Source: Anadara kagoshimensis
Taxonomy: Eukaryota; Mollusca; Bivalvia; Arcoida; Arcidae
Assembly (NCBI GenBank): GCA_021292105.1
Contig: CM037862.1
Span: forward strand, 6,180,765-6,244,764
Reading direction: 5' to 3'
DNA length: 64,000 nucleotides
A program made the translations under genes and the position numbers. Numbering within the stretch: the first letter of the stretch is position 1; each line of letters opens with the position of its first letter. Of the stretch, positions 45,801 through 55,733 are shown one piece after another. A model generated the notes under the pieces. It did no database searches, was not told where the DNA came from, and saw only the letters and a program-made list of their open reading frames with translations.

Positions 45801-46269
45801 AAGAATAAAGAAACAAATCAGCCCATACAAAGATAGTGTTCGATCACCAAAGTCAATGGTAAAAGGTCTTCTCACACAGCTCTCTAATACTAAAGCTCTC
45901 TAATACTAACTTTTTGAACACCTCGTCGCTTCGTCATGTGAAGCTTGTTAAAACATATTTACATATGTGCATGGTCGGAGGAGGCATGTTTTACACGCTT
46001 CATACTCCTCATCTAAGATCTGCTGGTAATAAGTTTCTGTCACTAATTGTTCTTGCAAAGAAACTTTTTTCATTATTGTTACCAATTATGATATCAACTA
46101 ATGTTTCTTCACAGCTTTGCTAGAAATTTTGTAATTGTGGTGATAGGCTTTATACAGAAGAAGTTTGGAGAAGGAAGAGTCCTCTGTAAAAGGAGAATTC
46201 GTTATGCTCTCTTTATAGACTTCAAAGATTGATATTGTAGTTTCTCAAAGATTGCACATAGTTACTGTG

Positions 46270-48135
46270 CCCTGTCGTCGATATCAACCATGACACTCTA
46301 CAGTAACTTTACTGTAGCGTGTCATCGATGTACACATGCACTTTGACAGTGTACAGTTAACTTTAACCGTAGCGCGTCAGAGAAATACATGGTGACAATC
46401 TACAGTTATATCCCATTAACGTATTCTCGCCCTACAGTAAAATATAACTGTAGATTAAAATGCATTGATGACGCGCTAAGTTTAAATTTACGGTAGACTT
46501 TAAAATGCATGTGTATATTGATGACGCGCTACAGTTAAATTTACGGTAGACTGTCAAAATGCATGTGTATATCGATGACGCGCTACAGTTAAATTTACGG
46601 TAGACTGTCAAAATGCATGTGTATATCGATGACGCGCTACAGTTAAATTTACGGTAGACTTCAAAATGCATGTGTATATCGATGACGTGCTACAGTTAAA
46701 TTTACGGTAGACTGTCAAAATGCATGTGTATATCGATGACGCGCTACAGTTAAATTTACGGTAGACTGTCAAAATGCATGTGTATATCGATGACGCGCTA
46801 CATTTAAATTTACGGTAGACTGTAAAAATGCATGTGTATATCGATGACGTGCTACAGTTAAATTTACGGTAGACTGTCAAAATGCATGTGTATATCGATG
46901 ACGCGCTACAGTTAAATTTACGGTAGGCTGTAAAAATGCATGTGTATATCGATGACGCGCTACAGTTAAATTTACGGTAGACTGTCAAAATGCATGTGTA
47001 TATCGATGACGCTACAGTTAAATTTACGGTAGACTGTCAAAATGCATGTGTATATCGATGACGCGCTACAGTTAAATTTACGGTAGACTGTCAAAATGCA
47101 TGTGTACATCGATGACGCGCTACAGTTAAATTTACGGTAGACTGTCAAAATGCATGTGTACATCGATGACGCGCTACAGTTAAATTTTACTGTAGACTGT
47201 TATAACAATGACGCGCTAACGTTAAATTTTACGGTAGACTGTCAAAATGCATGTGTATATCGATGACGCGCTACAGTTAAATTTTAGAGTGTCAAAATGC
47301 ATGTGTATAACGATGACGCGCTAACGTTAAATTTTACGGTAGACTGTCAAAATGCATGTGTATATCGATGACGCGCTACAGTTAAATTTACGGTAGACTT
47401 TAAAATGCATGTGTATATCGATGACGTGCTACAGTTAAATTTACGGTAGACTGTCAAAATGCATGTGTATATCGATGACGCGCTACAGTTAAATTTACGG
47501 TAGACTGTCAAAATGCATGTGTACATCGATGACGCGCTACAGTTAAATTTTACTGTAGACTGTTATAACAATGACGCGCTAACGTTAAATTTTACGGTAG
47601 ACTGTCAAAATGCATGTGTATATCGATGACGCGCTACAGTTAAATTTTAGAGTGTCAAAATGCATGTGTATAACGATGACGCGCTAACGTTAAAGTTACG
47701 GTAGACTGTCAAAATGCATGTGTATATCGATGATGCGCTACAGTTAAATTTACGGTAGACTGTCAAAATGCATGTGTACATCGATGACGCGCTACAGTTA
47801 AATTTTACTGTAGACTGTCATAACAATGACGCGCTAACGTTAAATTTTACGGTAGACTGTCAAAATGCATGTGTATATCGATGACGTGCTACAGTTAAAT
47901 TTTAGAGTGTCAAAATGCATGTGTATAACGATGACGCGCTAACGTTAAATTTTACGGTAGACTGTCAAAATGCATGTGTATATCGATGACGCGCTACAGT
48001 TAAATTTACGGTAGACTGTCAAAATGCATGTGTACATCGATGACGCGCTACAGTTAAATTTTACTGTAGACTGTCATAACAATGACGCGCTACAGTAATG
48101 TTACTGTAGAGTGTTATGGCTGATATCAGCCATCG
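46270..48135. mobile_element. MITE-like element with terminal inverted repeats and minisatellite core
   Basis: The left terminus (46280-46319, GATATCAACCATGACACTCT, ACAGTAACTTTACTGTAGCG) and the inverse of the right terminus (GATATCAGCCATAACACTCT, ACAGTAACATTACTGTAGCG) match at about 36 of 40 bases. Between them lies a 54-bp minisatellite. Just inside the left end is one unit in inverted orientation (46320-46380). Bivalve genomes contain several non-autonomous elements with tandem-repeat cores (pearl-type and related). No transposase is present. Confidence 0.75.
46435..48090. repeat. 54-bp minisatellite passing into a higher-order repeat
   Basis: The unit is CGATGACGCGCTACAGTTAA, ATTTACGGTAGACTGTCAAA, ATGCATGTGTATAT (54 bp). 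From 46440 to 47160 the units are simple and nearly identical, with one 2-bp-shorter variant at 47007. From 47160 to 48090 a compound unit appears (TACTGTAGACTG...CAATGACG, then TAACGTTAAATTTTACGG, then TTTTAGAGTG); the TACTGTAGAC landmark recurs at 47188, 47551, 47806 and 48062 (363, 255, 256 bp). Because 54 is 18 codons, open frames of the form TVYRKFNCSASSIYTCIL persist on the minus strand without implying a gene. Confidence 0.95.
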
Positions 48136-48829
48136 TAGTGTCTGTTGAGAACAAATGAATATATTCTAACTGTATGATATATCCTTTGGAACATTTTTTA
48201 TTAGATTGCAAATATGGTATTTGCGGTTTATTGAAGGTTGTAGCGACTGTATCTGGTGACAGTTATAAATATAACAACAACTGAATCACTTCTAATTGAA
48301 TGATTTTTTGTCAAGATAGACATTGCATAACATACAAAAAGCAAAAATTGTGAGAAACACGACGAAATAATAAAAAAAACAAAACAATAACAAAATTGTT
48401 GATCATGAAAACAAAACATACAGACATATACGAAATAAGATCTATGAAGAAAATTACAGCCAGCGTACAAAAATAAATTTGAGCGTTATGAAAATAAGCT
48501 TAACAAACGTAAACTTAGAAATATGACCAAAATAGTTTTCATCTTGATTTGATAAGGTCGTGCATCTAGCAAATAATCATGAAGTCTCCGATACGACAAA
48601 AATACACACTTCATCAAATGTGACTAGCACTGCAATTCAGGTGGTATTATAAAGGATAAAAATGGTTTTAATTGTTTCAAAGACCAAATGAATAATACAC
48701 TGATGGCACGTTAGACCGTTGCAATTCACATGAAATAAATTTAAATAAGACATATTTAGCAAAATGGTTCATAATGTCAAAATTCTAACCATGTTTAGTT
48801 TTAATGATAATCAAAATCAAACATAACAT

Positions 48830-49024
48830 TCAACGTCCATATCACACTAAAAACAATCAAAAACTTTTTAAGACTGCCAAATTACATGAGTTCGATTAGA
48901 TCAGGAAAGTGAGGACGGGTGCTCGAAAGGGTAAGCACCTCAGTTTACCTTGCTACACCCGCCTCCTGTACATAATCAAAATAGAGGATGAAAAGAACAT
49001 ATGGGACGCTCTATATATATATTA

Positions 49025-49069
<45 letters not shown>

Positions 49070-49350
49070 CCAGGGAGTTTGGATATAGAGACATACTTAA
49101 CAATATTGTTTTGACGGCAATAAAGCATTTTTTTTGGGGGGGGGGGGGGCTTGATAAGCTTTGGCTTGCAATATACATGCGTCAACAATTCATTTGTATA
49201 AATTTCCCGTAATTGGAACAAACTCAGCCATAGCATATTGGTTGTGAAACAAATACACCATAAGCAGGAGAAGCAAGTATATCGCTGTATAGAAAAGGAA
49301 AGTTGAAAATAAAAAATATTTAAGTAATCACATTTTTTATATACTAGTTG
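48830..49350 (-). mobile_element. RT-family retroelement copy with internal TA expansion
   Basis: It follows the 45055-45800 copy block by block (GAAAGTGAGGACGGGTGCTC, GGGTAAGCACCTCAG, CACCCGCCTCCTGTACATAA, CACCATAAGCAGGAGAAGCA). It is interrupted by (TA)n at 49012-49070 and by a run of 13-14 G at 49136-49150. Ends in the RT remnant. Confidence 0.7.
49012..49070. repeat. (TA)n microsatellite
   Basis: Expansion inside the retroelement copy, at the position where other copies read CAAATATATCCAG. It therefore grew from the short ATATAT already in the element. Confidence 0.9.
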
Positions 49351-49404
49351 CATCTACTTGACAAAACCCAACACATTCCAGAAAAAATACAATAACAACA
49401 ATAA

Positions 49405-49640
49405 AGTTGGTTGGTTGGTTAGTTGAGTGTTGCTCAGCAATTTTTCAGCTATTTGTGACGCAAACTATTTATTAATATATAAACAAATTCGTGTATGTAT
49501 ATGAAATGCGAGTGTGTTTTAAGGCCTGTTGTATAGCTCGCACTCATGGCCACTTTAACTTGCTAGCGCACAGAGGACCAGCAAACCACTCCCCCGTCAC
49601 ATTATACTGATACCAGTCAACCTGTGAATTATTCTAATTC
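49405..49640 (-). mobile_element. SINE family 2, partial
   Basis: Shares GTTGAGTGTTGCTCAGCAAT, AATGCGAGTGTGTTTTAAGG, CCACTCCCCCGTCACATTAT with 9545-9790. The tRNA-like head is missing. Confidence 0.5.
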
Positions 49641-49929
49641 ACACCAAACCAACAAGTAATCAACCCTTGCATAAAAAGCAAGCCAAAAGATAGTGCAGCA
49701 AAACAGCCGGAGTGGCATTTTGTCGTTCGTCAATTATCCATCATCTCTAACAAAGAAAGACTACTCTTGTTAAACAGAGCGATAAAACGAAGCAATCCTT
49801 TATACGCTTATAATGTAGCAATAATTAAACAGCAAAATTAAACATGGGATACTTGCTATTAATTTGGCGGCGGACGGGCTTTGCACACGGTATTAGTAAA
49901 CTCCATATAACCTTCACACAGCTTTAAGA

Positions 49930-50180
49930 TCCATATTTTACTAGTTCTATGTTCTTTTCATTCTCATGTAATAGGTGTTGCTAACTTAACACGCTGTGTC
50001 TCACTTCCCTGGTGGAAAACAATCTGCACCTTCGCTGACGACGTATCGATATAAGAGAAATATTCTTGACTGGACGTAAAACATTATTACTCAACTCCCT
50101 GGTGGAAGTTCACATGTTTAACATAATTTTCACGTTTTCAAAGTTTTTACTTTGCCTTGGAATCGTATGTTTGTTTTTGA
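49930..50180 (+). mobile_element. RT-family 3' end with inserted SINE tail
   Basis: Contains TAGGTGTTGCTAACTTAACA and CTCACTTCCCTGGTGGAAAA, then a SINE family-1 tail (GCTGACGACGTATCGATATA at 50034), then a second CTCCCTGGTGGAAGTTCACA and AAAGTTTTTACTTTGCC. The duplicated CTCCCTGGTGGAA block indicates insertion or recombination within the repeat. Confidence 0.55.
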
Positions 50181-50390
50181 TTTATTGTTATTTTCAATTT
50201 CTTGAATAAAATGCTAGATCGATGGTTCAATGTTGGTAAAATAATGCTAACTTTTTTAGATTAAGTGATGGGGGTGTTTCATGCTCCCTGGTTGTAAAAT
50301 AAGAAAGAATCCATAATAAACATACCATTTCATATCTGAATAACTATCCAAAAGCAAAGTCAAAACAAAGTAATCAAGAACAAACGTCTT

Positions 50391-50455
50391 AATTTGGTCC
50401 AAGTACTACTGATGAGGAATTGTATTCCGAAACGGCCGTCTGGTGCTGTAGGGTT
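50391..50455 (+). ncRNA. Type I hammerhead ribozyme (copy C)
   Basis: Plus strand: CTGATGA (50409-50415), stem II GGAAT-TGT-ATTCC, GAAA (50429-50432), short stem III with the palindrome ACGGCCGT, GTC (50438-50440), cleavage predicted between 50440 and 50441. Stem I pairs AGTACTA with TGGTGCT using two wobble pairs. The outer AATTT/GGGTT helix is mostly wobble, suggesting drift. The core is intact. Confidence 0.82.
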
Positions 50456-50649
50456 GAAACTGGTATAATACCGTATGTAATTTAAACCATGTCAAGTTAA
50501 ACTGTGCAATTCCACCAGGGACGTGATGCCGGCTGTCCTGCAGGGTTATGCTTGGAAGGTATGACATGGCTTTATCTTGATATTATAAATCAATCAGTCA
50601 TCTATCAGAAAATACACCGAGAAAGTCTTCTCTAAGCGAAGGTAGGGAA

Positions 50650-51898
50650 ATGATTCAGTTCCTATCATTAGAAATAAATGCACTTAAAGACGCATTCGCT
50701 TGCCTGTCAACTGATGTTCAGTGTCTTAAACAATCCGTCACACAGGAGCTCAAACATCTTCAAAAAGAAAACGAAAAAGCGCAAAAGGACATAAAAAGTA
50801 TCCTTAATACCATTTCTGACTGTAAAGCTAAAATAGATGATGTATTTTCAAAAGAGTTTCAGGGAATGAATTCGATTGGTAATTTGTCAAACAAGTTACG
50901 TTTCGTTTGCAAAAAATACAAACCGTTGATAAGTCCAGATACGATATAAATGATCAACTAAACAGTGTTGTAACAGCTACGCGAGATAACGCTTTGGGTA
51001 TTGAAAGGCTGGAGGATAAACACAAAAGCAGTCAAAACGTGAATAAGCCAGATTTACAAGAGCTAAAAGAGCGGTTGTCATTTGTTGAGACAAAACTTCC
51101 TTCGCTTACATCGAGCAACACCGAAATGGACCGTCTTCGCTCGAAACTACAACGGATGGATACTCAAGTCAGTGAAATTGAGAATTCTTTCTGCGTTAAA
51201 TTACAAAACTCAATGGAATTGTTTGCTAAACATGTTTACGAAGATATAAACGAAATCCGTGATCTCTATAATGCTAATCTCAAACAGGAACCCGAAAGTG
51301 AGGCCTTCGCTGAAGTGTTAGATAAAAGTAATACATGCAACCTCTCGTCGTCTTCTTTTTCTCCAAGTACTAACCGCAAGTCGAGCCAACGGAACAAACA
51401 ACAAAAAGCTCATAAAAGCATTGAAAATGTTTCAACCGATAAAGAGAACAGCGACGAGCATACGCCAAATCACGATGTAGGAAAGACTCTTGACGGACAT
51501 GTTGTAGTAAACGATAAAAACACCGAAGATGCTAGTTTGGAGTCTGGTTCAATCCTCACAAGGAAGTCACAAACACATAATGCAGACATGTCTCTACGGT
51601 TACTACTAGCGAGACTGGATTTGTTGCAGTTCGCCCAAAACACGTGCACACAAAACGATATTATCTCGGCAAAATATCGGATACTGTTACAATTGATGAC
51701 ATTAAAACATATCTGAGAGAACGTGGTGTTGTTTGCACTGTTGTTCGTTTAATGAGAAGTAGAATTCGCGAATCAGTAGCAGCGCGTGTTAATATCGTGA
51801 GAGACGACACACAAAAGGTTGAGAAAGCCGGCTTTTGGCCACCCGGAATAATATGCCGTCCTTGGTTGTCACAAAATGAGTATTACAAGAATGAATAA
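50650..51898 (+). pseudogene. LINE ORF1: coiled coil plus RRM-like C-terminus, frameshifted
   Basis: Three frames cover one protein: 50650-~50920 (LKQSVTQELKHLQKENEKAQ, a coiled coil), ~50920-~51640 (a second coil, LEDKHKSSQNVNKPDLQELK, then a Ser/Lys-rich linker), and ~51640-51898 (KRYYLGKISDTVTIDDIKTY, VVCTVVRLMRSRIRESVAAR, GFWPPGIICRPW). The last segment resembles the RRM-like fold common in LINE ORF1 proteins, which act as nucleic-acid-binding, trimerising chaperones. Frame changes lie near 50910 and 51630. Confidence 0.7.
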
Positions 51899-51939
51899 GT
51901 TTATATATATCCGATAGTATTTCTTATTTATAACATGGT

Positions 51940-52966
51940 GAACTTAAATATATTGAGTGGAATGCAACTGGAATTATGTCTAGTTCATACTATTTGTCTA
52001 AAACGTTGAAAGCAAAATGTATTGACATATGTGGTATATCTGAACACATGCTGCTACCAGAAACGGTTAGTTTCCTTGGTTCTATAGAAAATGACTATGA
52101 ATATGTCTCAACAACAGACTTTAGCTTACATCCACTTTTTCCTCGGCGTGTCGGTAAGGGTGGTGTAAGTATACTGTGGCATAGACGTTTATCAGGTATG
52201 ATAGAACCAGTATCTATTGACCCCCCTGACGATAGAATTATTGTAGTAAAATTAACTCTTAGTGAAACAGAAGTTGTGCATATAGTACAAGTTTACTTGC
52301 CAACTATGAAATATCCTGTCGACGTATATAGAGAGTATACCAGTCGACTTTTTTAGTTATGCAATATCTATGGGTTACAAGGTACAGTTGTCTTAATGGG
52401 AGATTTTAACGGTCATTTTGATGGCGATAGATATTATAACAACTTTAATTTTGAGATGTTTAGTTACAGATGCAGACATGTTTTGTCTTACAACATCTAC
52501 AGCATGCCTTGGCCCCAGGTACTCATATGTTCCCGATGGACACGGTTCATCTAGTTTAATAGATCATGTTCTTATCACAAAAACTGTAATCGACTGCGTA
52601 TCTGAATGCGCCATTCTAGACGATGATGCTTTAGACGTATCTAACCATAGACCAATATTTTTGTCATTGTTTCTTGAATCTCAGACATGGTCCGGTGCAC
52701 ATGAATCTAATTCGCGCTTAAGGAAACGTTACAAATGGACATCTGAATATGTCGCCCTGTACAGAGAACAGTTAGAATGTAATTTGCAAACTATAGGCAA
52801 TACTGAACTTTCTCGTGAAAACATAGAGCAGTTTTACAAGGAACTTACTGATACAATCATTTATACTTCAGATAGAGTCTTACCTGTAAAAAAGTTTAAA
52901 CCGTTTTTGAAACCTTATTGGAATAAAGAACTCAAACAGTTACATCATAATGCGTCGCGTAGCTAG
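51940..52966 (+). pseudogene. LINE ORF2 endonuclease domain, frameshifted
   Basis: EWNATGIM opens the domain, with the catalytic Glu in DICGISEH, then GKGGVSILWHRRLSG. A stop at 52354 is followed in another frame by TVVLMGDFNGHFDG (the conserved GDFN) and then, after another shift near 52440, YSYVPDGHGSSSLIDHVLI and the terminal DVSNHRPIF. The usual SDH catalytic pair reads SNH here, so the Asp is lost. The domain nicks target DNA in target-primed reverse transcription. This copy could not. Confidence 0.8.
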
Positions 52967-55124
52967 GTCACGTTGGATTATGGACGGAAAACCTAGGGGT
53001 TTTAATTTTGTCACTTATTCTGACTACAAAAATGCAAAGCGCGTATTTCGGTGTCACAAAAGGCAGTTTGAAATCGATCAAATTCGGCAAGATTTTGAAA
53101 AAATAGATCAAGCAGTTGATGTTGATCAAAACCTATTTTGGAAGTTAATGAATTCAAAACGAGGTCGTCATAAAGGTAAAGCCGGTACGGAAATAAACTT
53201 TGACGGAAAGATTTCTCGTGACCCCGTTGACATTGTGAAAGGATGGGGACATTATTTTAGAAACCTGTATAGTTTTAACAGTCATAACGAAACTGACAGC
53301 GGACATACCGATGCGTCAGTGACAGAGTGTTTAACCGACAATACCAATTACGACAGAGACTTATTGCGATATGAATTCACTGTCGATGAATTAGAAGCTG
53401 TTTTACGCAATCTGCCAAATGGAAAAGCACCAGGTATTGATTGTGTCACTTACGAACACTTGAAGCATGCTGGACCAGGACTAGTCACTAATTTACTGAT
53501 CCTTTATAACGCATTTATTCGCTATGAATTTGTGCCAGACACGAGCAAAATAGGTCTTATTATTACGCTACATAAAGGTGGAAATAAACCAAAAGACTCA
53601 CCGGATAGTTATAGAGCAGTATCGCTTCAATCTGCTCTAATTAAAGTTTTTGAAAAAATGATTCTGAACAGAATAGATAAATCAGGATTAAATGACAAAA
53701 TAAGCGAACTTCAAAACGGATTTCAAAAAAGTATGAACAGTACCATGGCGTCCTTCACAGTTAAGGAATGCATCGAATATAGTAGGGAACAAAATAGCAA
53801 GTTATATGTAGCTTTCATGGATGCCGAAAAGGCGTTTGACCGAGTATGGCACTCCGGGTTGTTTTACAAACTATTCAGATTTGGTTTAGTTGGCCGTGGA
53901 TTGAGGATGGTTGTCGAATTATACAGAAATATGACTGGTGTAGTTGTCCATCAAAATTTGTTATCAGATGAATTTGAAATTCAGCGTGGTACAAGGCAAG
54001 GAGGTATTTTATCCCCATGGCTTTACTTAATATACATTAATGATTTGTTGATCGAATTATCCGCATGTGTGTCAGGTTTGAAAATCTATGGAACTAATTT
54101 TTGTTGTCCGTCGCAAGCTGACGATATAGTTTTGATGTCTTTCACAAAAAACGGTCTAGAGGAGCTCTTGGGCATATGTCACAGCTACAGTGAAAGGTGG
54201 AAATTCAAATACAATGCTTCAAAATGTAAAGTTATCGTTTTCAATGAATCGAAGGCACAATACGCTGAAAATTCAAGAACATGGACATTAGGTACCAAAA
54301 TGATAGATGAAGTAGAAAATTACGTCCACGTAGGTATAAATCTTAATAAATATGGAGGAACAAAACCCGACATAGAATCTGTTGTGAACAAGATACGTTC
54401 TACGTTCTTTACTTTAATGGAGCTTGGTGCTCATCATGAATATATGCATCCGGCTTCAAGCATTAAAATGTATAATTCTGTCGTGCTACCGAGGGCATTG
54501 TTTGGTTCTGAAATGTGGACATCGTTATCTTCAACTGATGTTAAACGTCTAGAAACAATTCATCATTATTGTCTCAAAAAGATCCAAGGTCTACCTATGC
54601 GAACCCGCTCGGACATGGTTCTAAGCCTTTTAGGTTGTACTTCAATTTCTTCTTTTATTGATAAGAGAAAGCTAAGTTTCTTGGCTCTTATGTGCCGTTT
54701 GCCGTGCAATCACGCAGCCAAAAAACTTTTCTTAATGAGATTATCTCAGCAAAGACATTGTACTATATCTAAAGCTAGTTATATTGCGGATGTTTTAGGA
54801 ATTTTGAATAAATATCAACTGGAGGAAATTCTTGAACACTGGCTGGATGAATGTGATTTTCCGAGTAAGGCATCATGGAAAAAGATAACACTTAATGCGA
54901 TACACAAATTTGTCAATCTGTCTTGGTCACAACGGATGGTACAGTCAACAGATTTTTCGCGTTTCTCGAAAATTCATACAGTCTACCAAATGAATCTCTT
55001 CTGGAAAATTTGCAAACAAAACCCAACACTAAAAGATGCATGTTCAAAAGCAGTAGAAATCTTGTGTCTCATTCCAAATGATAATAAACGTTGTGATTAT
55101 TGCCTAGCTACAACGTTGAAATAG
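52950..55124 (+). pseudogene. LINE ORF2 reverse transcriptase domain (724-codon open frame)
   Basis: RT landmarks are in order: LPNGKAPGIDCVTYEHLKHA, then GLIITLHKGGNKPKDSPDSY and RAVSLQSALIKVFEKMI, FQKSMNSTMASFTVKECIEY, AFMDAEKAFDRVWHSGL (first catalytic Asp), QRGTRQGGILSPWLYLIYIN, and PSQADDIVLMS (the catalytic DD). A thumb and C-terminal region with ALFGSEMWT follows. The ATG at 52950 is not a real start: the frame continues the endonuclease frame after a shift near 52945. It ends by a frame change near 55115. Confidence 0.9.
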
Positions 55125-55396
55125 TTAATCATGTGCTGTTTCGTTGCAGCTGTATTGACATAATTAACCTACGGTACAAGTACTGGATGGACATAATTGA
55201 TTTGTTCGGAGTACATGTTTTCAGCTACATGGACAACCTGGATGAGACGACGCTAGAACAACTTATCCTCGGGGGAATGGTTAGTCGTTTAAAAGAACAG
55301 TTTCCTGAGATGGATGTTATACTTTTTGAAACAACAAACTGCAAGTTTTTGCATCAGTTATTCAAAAACACTGACATATATGCAATAACGGAGTGA
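55100..55396 (+). pseudogene. LINE ORF2 C-terminus with Cys/His motif
   Basis: The preceding frame supplies CDYC and this frame supplies NVEIVNHVLFRCSCI, together forming a C-x2-C...H-x4-C zinc-knuckle-like motif typical of ORF2 C-termini. The frame change sits inside the motif. Ends TDIYAITE and stop. Confidence 0.7.
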
Positions 55397-55494
55397 ACAT
55401 TTTGTTAATGACATTACTGATATATATTTATTATCATATTGACATTGAAACCTTAGCTCATAAGAAACTTACCGTGATATACTGATCACAGACA

Positions 55495-55520
55495 TGCAGA
55501 CACACTCACACGCACACACG

Positions 55521-55563
<43 letters not shown>

Positions 55564-55610
55564 GCAACACACAAAGCACGTACAACACACACACACACAC
55601 ACGCGCGCAC
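55495..55610. repeat. (CA)n compound microsatellite
   Basis: CA tracts with CG and CT interruptions downstream of the LINE stop. Confidence 0.95.
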
Positions 55611-55686
55611 TTACATAACGTAATTTATAATTAAATATCTATCAAATATGTATATGTAAATAGTTAAATATTTTTCTCTCTTTTTT

Positions 55687-55701
55687 AGCTCACCTGAGCC
55701 A

Positions 55702-55733
<32 letters not shown>

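Larger units (their letters stand above)
50590..55420 (+). mobile_element. APE-type non-LTR retrotransposon (LINE), nearly full length, frame-broken
   Basis: The order is a coiled-coil ORF1, then an apurinic/apyrimidinic-type endonuclease, reverse transcriptase and a C-terminal Cys/His motif. At least five frame changes interrupt the two ORFs. The 3' flank is a CA-rich microsatellite (55500-55610) that may have grown from the insertion tail. No RNase H domain or poly(A) was seen. Decay is modest (the RT frame is open for 724 codons), implying a fairly young insertion. Confidence 0.88.

Noticed and set aside
48228-48470. 80-residue minus-strand frame, Cys/Phe-rich and hydrophobic
   Set aside because: AT-rich low-complexity reading with no homologue recognised and no splice or promoter context.
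49136-49150. G-run as a G-quadruplex element
   Set aside because: It is a single homopolymer run inside a repeat copy, likely slippage, with no pattern of separated G tracts.
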